Shown here piece after piece: positions 15,369 to 21,306 of a stretch of DNA of 21,306 nucleotides. Positions within the stretch are counted from its first letter, which is position 1; every line of letters starts with the position of its first letter. The translations under genes and the position numbers were made by a program. The stretch spans positions 1-21,306 of the forward strand of contig JASLJW010000038.1 in assembly GCA_030747885.1 (NCBI GenBank), in the 5' to 3' direction. Below the pieces are notes generated by a model, which worked only from the letters and a program-made list of their open reading frames with translations, did not search any database and had not been told where the DNA came from. This DNA is from Candidatus Thalassarchaeaceae archaeon (GTDB taxonomy: Archaea; Thermoplasmatota; Poseidoniia; Poseidoniales; Thalassarchaeaceae).

Positions 15369-15575
15369 ATGCTACTACCAGTTAGATGTTTTAGTTGTGG
15401 AAAAGTAATTGCCCATCTTTGGGATAGATACGATGAACGCACCAAGGCTGGAGAAGATTCAGCCGAGGTATTGAACGACCTTCGTGTAGAGCGTTATTGC
15501 TGTAGACGTATGTTTGTGTCTCACGTCGATTTGATCGATGATGTTGCACCGTTCAGTGTAGCTCGGGAGATTTGA
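15369..15575 (+). CDS. rpoN: DNA-directed RNA polymerase subunit N (Rpo10)
   Basis: The protein is 68 aa. The N-terminal CFSCGKVI (Cys7, Cys10) and ERYCCRRMFVSHVDLID (Cys44, Cys45) are the zinc ligands and signature of the archaeal and eukaryotic Rpb10 family. It is a small structural subunit near Rpo3/Rpo11 in the polymerase core. It is not the bacterial sigma-54 that shares the symbol. AGGTGATCA (15357-15365) spans the rps9 stop and is a near-perfect ribosome-binding site, so it belongs to the same transcript. The rpoK, enolase and rps2 genes that often follow in archaea are absent here. Confidence 0.96.
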   Translation: MLLPVRCFSCGKVIAHLWDRYDERTKAGEDSAEVLNDLRVERYCCRRMFVSHVDLIDDVAPFSVAREI

Positions 15576-15594
15576 TTCAAACTCTCTGAACCAC

Positions 15595-15672
15595 GGGTCC
15601 GTGGGTTAGCTTGGCCAATACTTGGCGGCTGGGGGCCGTCAGACCCCAGTTCAAATCTGGGCGGACCCACCA
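15595..15672 (+). tRNA. tRNA-Pro (anticodon GGG), CCA encoded
   Basis: The acceptor stem GGGTCCG/CGGACCC is followed by discriminator A and encoded CCA. The D arm is GGTT/TACT with GG in its loop. The anticodon stem GGCGG/CCGTC encloses loop CTGGGGG, giving anticodon GGG (15631-15633) for Pro codons CCC and CCU. The T arm is CCCAG-TTCAAAT-CTGGG. The variable loop is four bases and there is no intron. It starts 19 bp after rpoN and may be processed from that transcript. Confidence 0.93.
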
Positions 15673-15735
15673 TCTTTGGGTCTATTCGTGACGTATTCCC
15701 GGCATGGATAAGAGAGAGCGCATCTATCAAGGCCC

Positions 15736-18700
15736 ATGCAGCGCCCCTTGGTGTGTCTTATCGGCCTCCTCATGCTGAGCCTTTCTACCACCCCTCTCCT
15801 CGCAGTAAGTGGCAGTCAAGTCATTGCTTCTGATACTGTTTGGTCAGGATCTATAACAGTAGATTCAGGGATAACTGTTGCCTCCGGTGCTACATTGACT
15901 ATCTCAGATGATGCTGTTGTCAATGTTACTCAAGACATCACAATTGTTGTTGAAGGAACATTGGTGATAGAATCCTCCTCGAATTCTACTCCTCACCTCT
16001 ATGGTTCATTTCGTTATCCAACTAGTGATAGACCGATTTGGCAAGGAATCCAAGTTTTGAATGGTGGTTCAATGGTTATTGGAGATGTTTTGATAGAATA
16101 TGCAAGAGGAGCATTTGACATTGCAGGAACTGCAACAGTTTCAGCAAACTCATCACCAATAGCTCGGCATGTTCAGATTGGTTGGTATATCGATGGAGGT
16201 AGTATCAGTGTTCCAATTGATTCATCGTTGAATTGTGATGATGCTGCATCTAGTTGTTTATCTCTAAAATCATCAAGTGTTAGCGTACCCGAAGTCAATT
16301 CTACTCATTCTTCATCCATTGTATCGATAGATAGTGGTTCTAGCCTTGATGCTGATTTGTTGAGTGGTTTTGATTTGGGAGTGGGTATACAGATTTCTTC
16401 AGGTTCTATTGTGGATGTGGATCGAATCCATCTTCATGATACTGGTGTGGGGGTGTCGCAAACAGGTCCTGCTTCAGTTGAAATCAATTCTATTGAGTTC
16501 TCAGGTACAAATGGAGTTGGAATTGATTGGAGTGGAGCTTCAGGTGCAGAAATTAGTAATTTATCAGTCAATTCTCAATCTACACTCGCTACAATTTTGT
16601 ATTCTGTAAATCTTGGTTCAGGTTCATTACATGGAGTTTCTTCCATAGGGAACTCAGATGGAAATCCAGCATTTTACCTAGATGTATCAGGTACAATCGA
16701 TTTACAGAATATCCAGGCAGAGAATTACAGTGAAGGAATCGTAGCACGAGGGACTGGAATCATTGAATTAGTTGAGGTTAATCTAGATGTTTCTAGCCGT
16801 ATTATCGATGCTGTTGGGGATGTTACATTACAGGCATCTCAATCAAATTGGACTACTGAATCAGTAGGCGCCATTCTTGGAAATGACCATTCTACTTTGT
16901 CCTCGATATCAATTTCAGGAACCTCATCTGCATCTACTGGATTGGAAATAATCACTGGTTCTCACATACTCACCTCTGTTGAAATTTCCCGATCCTATCT
17001 GTCTTCAGATCGGACATCAACTGGTTTCCAATCGATTTGGGCAGATGTAACAATGGACGACGTCTCAGTTATTGGTTGGTACTTCGGGACAATTATCAAT
17101 CAAGATTCTACAGTGATTGCCAACTCTCTAAATGTAACTGGAGGTGGCAGGGATGGTGGTGCTTCCATCCTTGTTGATGGCGGCTCATTCCAAGTTTCAT
17201 CTTTGATTACTGCAGATTCGGATCATGGCATCAAAGTGGATAATGGAACCCCAATTTGGGAAAATGGCCCCCATGTGCATGTAGATTCATGGGCTGCATC
17301 TAATCATCGAGGTTTTACATTGGAAATGATGGATGGCTCAATCGCAACAATCCGAAATTTACCTTCTTTTGCAACAACAGCCCAGAGTGATGCCTTTGGC
17401 GATGGTGACCTTAGGTGGGGGGGTGCAAGTTCTACTAGAGTGAATGTAGTAGGTTCCCATAGACTAATTGAAGCAGATATTCTGATTACAGATTTGGGCG
17501 GCCAATCTATTGAAGGAGCCGCAGTAGAGAGTTTTGGTTTCAATGCTGATTCAGATATTACTGGAGCAGTAATATTGCCCATTTTGGAAACAGGAGAAAC
17601 ATCAGTTACAGCATCTAAGGATGGAATCGGTACTACTGTTAGAATGTCATCATCTCCTTCAACAATCCAACTCCCTCTTCTTCCATCATCTGGAGATTGG
17701 GTGATTGGAACTGGAAATACGGCTATTCTCCAGAATGGTGATTTTTCTTTGCCTGAAGATTTGATAATTGAATCTGGAGGTGAACTCCATCTTTTGAATG
17801 CAACAATCACCCTAAATCCGAATTCAAAGTATTCATCAAATGGAGGTACTTTGTTTGGGGATCAAGGAATGTTGAGTGGTGGAACAGGTGAACATGGAGC
17901 AAGCTTCCCATCTACAGCTTACACAGGAGATATCATAGTAGATCAATCAGTGACAGTAAATTGTACGGAAAATGCACAAGCACAAGGGTCTTTCATCCAA
18001 TCAATTGATGTCGGCCCAGGATGTACTTTTACTGTAATTGGGAGTGTTGAAGGAAACGTATCATTGGAACCAGGATCATCAATTCTTGTAGAATCATCAA
18101 TTCGAGTTAGGGTATTGGATAGAGGATTTCCGGTTGATGGTGCCCAAGTTATTGTTGGTGCTTTGGAGATGAGTACAGGTTCAGATGGAGTTGCCATTGG
18201 ATCTATAATTTCAGCAAGGTATCTAGAGAATGGAAATACAACCACAGGAATTGCAACTATTATTGTAAGACAACAAGGCGTGGAGAGTTTGAGGTCTTGG
18301 AATACAATTTCTAGCTTCGATGATGATGTCAGTGTGTCTACCTTATCTTCAGGCACATTGACTGGGTGGACTAGAATTGAACCACAGTTTTCACCCGTAC
18401 ACCTGTTGGGCGATCTTTTGGTTCCTCAAGGAGTAACGTTGCAACTTCTGCCTCAATCTTCACTCAGAATAGGCTCTAACATGAATCTTGAAGTTCAGGG
18501 AGATTTCATTTCTGAAGATGCTACAATTACAGGATATGATTGGAACGAAGTTCGAATTGTGGGCAATGCAGAGATTTCAGGAGGTCAAATCACAGGGGGG
18601 CCACTTTTAGTAACAAATAATGGTGAATTGACCATTGACGGAGCAGTCCTTAATGGCGCACCAATTGTATCTGAAATGTCGTCTGTAGTATCCATTTCTG

Positions 18701-20451
18701 AATCTAGATTACTTGGAACAAGCACTTGTCTTACTGGTGGCGAATTTAGTCAATTGATTGTTTCTGATACTATTTTTGAATCATGTATTCAACAAGGCAT
18801 TCTTGCCTTCGGTTCTGATGTCCAATTAGATTGGGTTTCTTTGGGAACAGATAATGGACATGGAATTTGGTTACAAGCAGTTTCAGGAAATGTAACAAAT
18901 TTAGATGCTACAAATCATACAGGCCGTGCTGCACTGTTCTTACAAGACACAGGAGAATTATCAGTTATAGGGGGCGTTTACAATGCATCCACTGAGCCCG
19001 CCCTGATGACTCAGTATGTTAGTGATCTAAATATTTCAGGAGGCCTTGTTATTTCTACTACTGGAGCAATATTTGAGGAATCTTCTGGGGAAGTAGTTGG
19101 CCTTGAAGCGAATAGTGGTGGTGGGGGAGCAGCAGTAGGAATCTACGTTGATGGAAGTACCTCCAATCCTCTAACAATGACTTCGATAAAGATCAATGGT
19201 TATGCTACAGGGATGGAATTAATCGGTGACAAGGATGATTTGGAAAATCCGCCAATTCAGATTTTGTCTTCAAACATTGATGCGCCTTTATCGGTCATAG
19301 CCCAGAGTTTACCATTTCATTTCGTTGATACTATTCTTACAGGAGATGTGGAGTTGATGTCTACTGCGTTTACCTTTGAAGCAGCTCTAATCTCCTCTCC
19401 ACCAGGCGGAGAAATTACCGTTACAGAACCAGCCTTCCTTCAAATTGGAGAGTCAAGAAAAATCCTCTTTGAGGATTTAGATGGTAATTTGATTTCTTCA
19501 GGAACAGCGGAAATACTTGTGCCAATTTTCCACCCATCATTGGATGAACAATCCATCATTGCAATACATGGCGAATCTACAACCATCATTCATCGAGTGG
19601 TTACTGGAGACTCAGATCTTTCGACAAATCAGGCCAATATCGAAGCATATTCCACTGGTTTCCTTCCTACCAGTATTACCTTGGCACTGGGTGATGGAGA
19701 TGCTTCAGATGTCCTTCTTATTCTATCTCCAAATCATGATCCCGTCATTTCCATTACAACTCCAATAACTGGCTTTGAGACGCATTTGAATGAGGCCTTG
19801 AACCTGAAAGCACATGCTACTGACGAGGATCCAACTCATTCAACTTCGTTGCTAATTTCATGGACATCTACTGCGATTGGGGAATTAGGATCGAAGACAA
19901 TCGGCTCAAATCTCGAAGTGAACTATTATCCAGATGAGGTGGGGACTTTTGTTTTGACAGTAAATGCTCGTGACCTTTCTGGAGGAACTGCAGAGGCCTC
20001 AATCATCATCGAAGTATTGCCACCAGACAATGATTTGGACTTCATCGACACTTGTCCAACTACTGGAGATAACCCATGGTTTGATCCGGTTGAATTACGA
20101 TTATGTGGGCCTGATGAGTTTGATGATGATGATGATAATGATGGCTTGGCAGATATTTCAGATGATTTTCCAAACGACTCATGTGCTTGGAAAGATACTG
20201 ATGATGATGGCCGTCCAGATACAGTAGAAAATGATTGTAATACTACATTAATTGAAGATGATGATGATGATAATGATGGCCTCAAGGATGATGTAGACAA
20301 TGACCCCAAGGTGCCTTATGTGTCGGATTCGAATGCTGATGAAGAACCACTGATTGTAACTCTCCTTTCTCCTGGAGTTGTTTTGCCCTTGATTGTCATA
20401 GTCATAGCAACCATTCTATTGGTCCGACAACGTCAGGAATCTGAAGATTAG
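15736..20451 (+). CDS. Large beta-helix-like surface protein with C-terminal calcium motifs and anchor
   Basis: The protein is 1,571 aa. Residues 1 to about 24 are a signal peptide (LVCLIGLLMLSLSTTPLLA). A long stretch of short, Gly/Ser/Val-rich strands with repeated patterns such as SGATLTISDDAVV and EGTLVIES suggests a right-handed parallel beta-helix. Two inserts near residues 579-630 and 790-830 look like carboxypeptidase-regulatory-type beta sandwiches (PVDGAQVIV...STGSDGVA). Residues about 1333-1432 resemble a PKD/cadherin-like domain. Residues about 1431-1535 are Asp-rich calcium loops (DDDDDNDGL twice). A transmembrane helix (about 1541-1563) and a short RQRQESED tail close it. It is probably a cell-surface carbohydrate-binding, degrading or adhesion protein; no catalytic residues could be assigned. 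The AGGTG site for the next gene overlaps its stop. Confidence 0.87.
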   Translation: MQRPLVCLIGLLMLSLSTTPLLAVSGSQVIASDTVWSGSITVDSGITVASGATLTISDDAVVNVTQDITIVVEGTLVIESSSNSTPHLYGSFRYPTSDRPIWQGIQVLNGGSMVIGDVLIEYARGAFDIAGTATVSANSSPIARHVQIGWYIDGGSISVPIDSSLNCDDAASSCLSLKSSSVSVPEVNSTHSSSIVSIDSGSSLDADLLSGFDLGVGIQISSGSIVDVDRIHLHDTGVGVSQTGPASVEINSIEFSGTNGVGIDWSGASGAEISNLSVNSQSTLATILYSVNLGSGSLHGVSSIGNSDGNPAFYLDVSGTIDLQNIQAENYSEGIVARGTGIIELVEVNLDVSSRIIDAVGDVTLQASQSNWTTESVGAILGNDHSTLSSISISGTSSASTGLEIITGSHILTSVEISRSYLSSDRTSTGFQSIWADVTMDDVSVIGWYFGTIINQDSTVIANSLNVTGGGRDGGASILVDGGSFQVSSLITADSDHGIKVDNGTPIWENGPHVHVDSWAASNHRGFTLEMMDGSIATIRNLPSFATTAQSDAFGDGDLRWGGASSTRVNVVGSHRLIEADILITDLGGQSIEGAAVESFGFNADSDITGAVILPILETGETSVTASKDGIGTTVRMSSSPSTIQLPLLPSSGDWVIGTGNTAILQNGDFSLPEDLIIESGGELHLLNATITLNPNSKYSSNGGTLFGDQGMLSGGTGEHGASFPSTAYTGDIIVDQSVTVNCTENAQAQGSFIQSIDVGPGCTFTVIGSVEGNVSLEPGSSILVESSIRVRVLDRGFPVDGAQVIVGALEMSTGSDGVAIGSIISARYLENGNTTTGIATIIVRQQGVESLRSWNTISSFDDDVSVSTLSSGTLTGWTRIEPQFSPVHLLGDLLVPQGVTLQLLPQSSLRIGSNMNLEVQGDFISEDATITGYDWNEVRIVGNAEISGGQITGGPLLVTNNGELTIDGAVLNGAPIVSEMSSVVSISESRLLGTSTCLTGGEFSQLIVSDTIFESCIQQGILAFGSDVQLDWVSLGTDNGHGIWLQAVSGNVTNLDATNHTGRAALFLQDTGELSVIGGVYNASTEPALMTQYVSDLNISGGLVISTTGAIFEESSGEVVGLEANSGGGGAAVGIYVDGSTSNPLTMTSIKINGYATGMELIGDKDDLENPPIQILSSNIDAPLSVIAQSLPFHFVDTILTGDVELMSTAFTFEAALISSPPGGEITVTEPAFLQIGESRKILFEDLDGNLISSGTAEILVPIFHPSLDEQSIIAIHGESTTIIHRVVTGDSDLSTNQANIEAYSTGFLPTSITLALGDGDASDVLLILSPNHDPVISITTPITGFETHLNEALNLKAHATDEDPTHSTSLLISWTSTAIGELGSKTIGSNLEVNYYPDEVGTFVLTVNARDLSGGTAEASIIIEVLPPDNDLDFIDTCPTTGDNPWFDPVELRLCGPDEFDDDDDNDGLADISDDFPNDSCAWKDTDDDGRPDTVENDCNTTLIEDDDDDNDGLKDDVDNDPKVPYVSDSNADEEPLIVTLLSPGVVLPLIVIVIATILLVRQRQESED
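20122..20145 (+). repeat. 24-bp GAT-rich direct repeat, copy 1 (pair at 20257-20280)
   Basis: Five GAT codons followed by AAT, GAT and GGC encode DDDDDNDG. The identical 24 bases recur 135 bp downstream, whereas the calcium loops in the giant gene vary in codon use. Confidence 0.85.
20257..20280 (+). repeat. 24-bp GAT-rich direct repeat, copy 2 (pair at 20122-20145)
   Basis: This copy is identical to 20122-20145 and in the same reading frame. It includes five tandem GAT codons, a possible slippage site. Confidence 0.85.
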
Positions 20452-20459
20452 GTGCCCAT

Positions 20460-21035
20460 ATGTCTACGATTTCAGGGATTATCAATGACTCTTCAACAGT
20501 TGTAGGATACATTGCCATTGGATTCATTTCAGCAATCGTTCTTCTCGATGGTTTCAGATATCTATCCATGGAAAGGGGAGTTCCTAGATTAGGTGTACTT
20601 CCTCGTGGAGGGTTTGCTTGGGCAACGACCTTTCGAATGGAATATGAGAGAAATTGGGCAAATGTGATTACAATTCTAGTAATGGCCATAATACCATATT
20701 TACTTAATCCAATATTAGATATTCCAACAGTACAGATTATTCTTTTTCCACTTGTATTGGGTGGCATGCTTCTGCTTCAGATTGTGCCCAAGCGTTATGC
20801 AATCACACAAGACAGATTGAGTGCTGATGGATTTACCTTTGAATGGGAAAATGTAGTTTGGACAGGATGGAAAGGAGGCAGTCGCATTGTTCTTCAACGC
20901 AGAGGTTGGTGGGTTCTTGCTCCATTGCCTTTGGGCGGATCTAAAGATGATCTTGAACAAGCTGCACTTCGAATCGAGGCTGCAGTCACTGGAAGATGGG
21001 ATGAGATCGAAAACATCCTGTCTGAACAGGAATGA
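20460..21035 (+). CDS. Membrane protein with C-terminal PH-like domain
   Basis: The 191-aa protein has three hydrophobic segments (about 14-31, 67-83 and 92-108), then a cytoplasmic domain of about 80 residues. That domain (KRYAITQDRLSADGFTFEWE, then VVWTGWKGGSRIVLQRRG) has the strand pattern of bacterial PH/DUF5673-like domains. AGGTG (20450-20454), overlapping the stop of the preceding surface-protein gene, is its ribosome-binding site, so the two are almost certainly cotranscribed. A role in placing or supporting that surface protein is inferred only from this link. The exact family is uncertain. Confidence 0.75.
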   Translation: MSTISGIINDSSTVVGYIAIGFISAIVLLDGFRYLSMERGVPRLGVLPRGGFAWATTFRMEYERNWANVITILVMAIIPYLLNPILDIPTVQIILFPLVLGGMLLLQIVPKRYAITQDRLSADGFTFEWENVVWTGWKGGSRIVLQRRGWWVLAPLPLGGSKDDLEQAALRIEAAVTGRWDEIENILSEQE

Positions 21036-21060
21036 TACATCCTCGCAACCATCAAAGACG

Positions 21061-21074
21061 GACCTCTAGAGGTC
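21061..21074. promoter_or_regulatory. 14-bp perfect palindrome upstream of the P5C dehydrogenase gene
   Basis: GACCTCTAGAGGTC reads the same on both strands and ends 5 nt before the ATG at 21080. It covers the AGAGGT part that would serve as ribosome-binding site. It could be an operator for a dimeric regulator or an RNA hairpin controlling translation. Confidence 0.5.
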
Positions 21075-21079
21075 ATCCC

Positions 21080-21306
21080 ATGGCCGACCACCCAGACAAC
21101 GAACCCATCCTTTCCTATGCACCTGGAAGTCCAGAGCGTGTTGAACTTCAAGCAGAGATGGATCGCCAGATGAGCGAAGTTGTAGAAATTCCTTGTTTAA
21201 TCAATGGAGTTGAGATTTTTACGGAGAATACCATGACCCAAGTAATTCCACACAACCATGGACATGTTTTGGCAAATGTGCATCTTGCAGGCCCTGAAGA
21301 AATGGA
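21080..21306 (+). CDS. pruA: 1-pyrroline-5-carboxylate dehydrogenase, N-terminal part (runs off the window)
   Basis: 75 codons are visible. NEPILSYAPGSPERVELQAE and the following IPCLINGVEIFTENTM, with PHNHGHVLANVHLAGPEE, match the N-terminus of L-glutamate gamma-semialdehyde (1-pyrroline-5-carboxylate) dehydrogenase of the aldehyde dehydrogenase superfamily. The enzyme oxidises the proline-breakdown intermediate to glutamate with NAD+. The catalytic Cys and Glu lie beyond the window. The start fits the family. A perfect palindrome overlaps its ribosome-binding region. It begins 44 bp after the PH-like gene and may be a separate transcript. Confidence 0.85.
   Translation, partial: MADHPDNEPILSYAPGSPERVELQAEMDRQMSEVVEIPCLINGVEIFTENTMTQVIPHNHGHVLANVHLAGPEEM

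Noticed and set aside
15369..15575. Sigma-54 reading of the rpoN symbol
   Set aside because: The 68-aa protein with CFSCGK and CCRRM is the archaeal polymerase subunit Rpo10, not a sigma factor.
17304..17810. 168-codon open frame on the minus strand
   Set aside because: It lies wholly inside the beta-helix gene and is Pro/Ser-rich without domain signs; it is a reading-frame shadow. The same holds for 17943-18356 and 19926-20309.

Overview
The window most likely comes from a planktonic archaeon of the Thermoplasmatota, probably Marine Group II (Ca. Poseidoniales) or a close relative. The archaeal assignment is firm. It rests on an rpl18e-rpl13-rps9-rpoN cluster, Shine-Dalgarno sites matching the archaeal GGAGGTGATC consensus, TATA-type promoters and a tRNA-Pro with its CCA encoded. 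The narrower placement is an inference from the very large secreted, Asp-rich, Ig-repeat surface proteins and the GCTDP...DNGSC modules. I see no mobile element, CRISPR array or prophage.

Layout. (1) 2-2914 (+): the 3' part of a surface protein made of eight Ig-like repeats, with a C-terminal membrane anchor. It meets 2911-3450 (-), a small membrane-anchored secreted protein, tail to tail on a shared TTAA. (2) 3600-11330 (+): a giant protein of about 2,576 aa with roughly 35 calcium-loop (thrombospondin type 3-like) motifs, Ig-like domains, one transmembrane helix and a DUF4129-like cytoplasmic tail. (3) 11537-12163 (+): a Met-rich, aquaporin-like membrane protein that lacks recognisable NPA motifs. 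It has its own promoter and a hairpin terminator. (4) 12256-13923 (-): a Rieske-type ferredoxin, a SAP/zinc-ribbon membrane protein and an unrecognised 146-aa protein. (5) 14064-15672 (+): rpl18e, rpl13, rps9, rpoN and tRNA-Pro(GGG), tightly packed. (6) 15736-20451 (+): a 1,571-aa predicted beta-helix surface protein with C-terminal calcium motifs and anchor, followed directly by a 191-aa PH-like membrane protein. (7) 21080-end (+): the start of 1-pyrroline-5-carboxylate dehydrogenase, with a 14-bp perfect palindrome just upstream.

How the genes fit together. Three large proteins share one plan: an extracellular repeat or beta domain, Asp-rich calcium-type loops close to or upstream of a single C-terminal helix, and a cytoplasmic tail. 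They are probably envelope or adhesion proteins that depend on calcium and, in the first case, on N-glycosylation. The translation cluster is ordinary housekeeping. The least explained items are the degenerate aquaporin-like protein, the giant calcium-loop protein with a DUF4129-like tail, and the membrane-tethered SAP/zinc-ribbon protein coupled to a Rieske ferredoxin.
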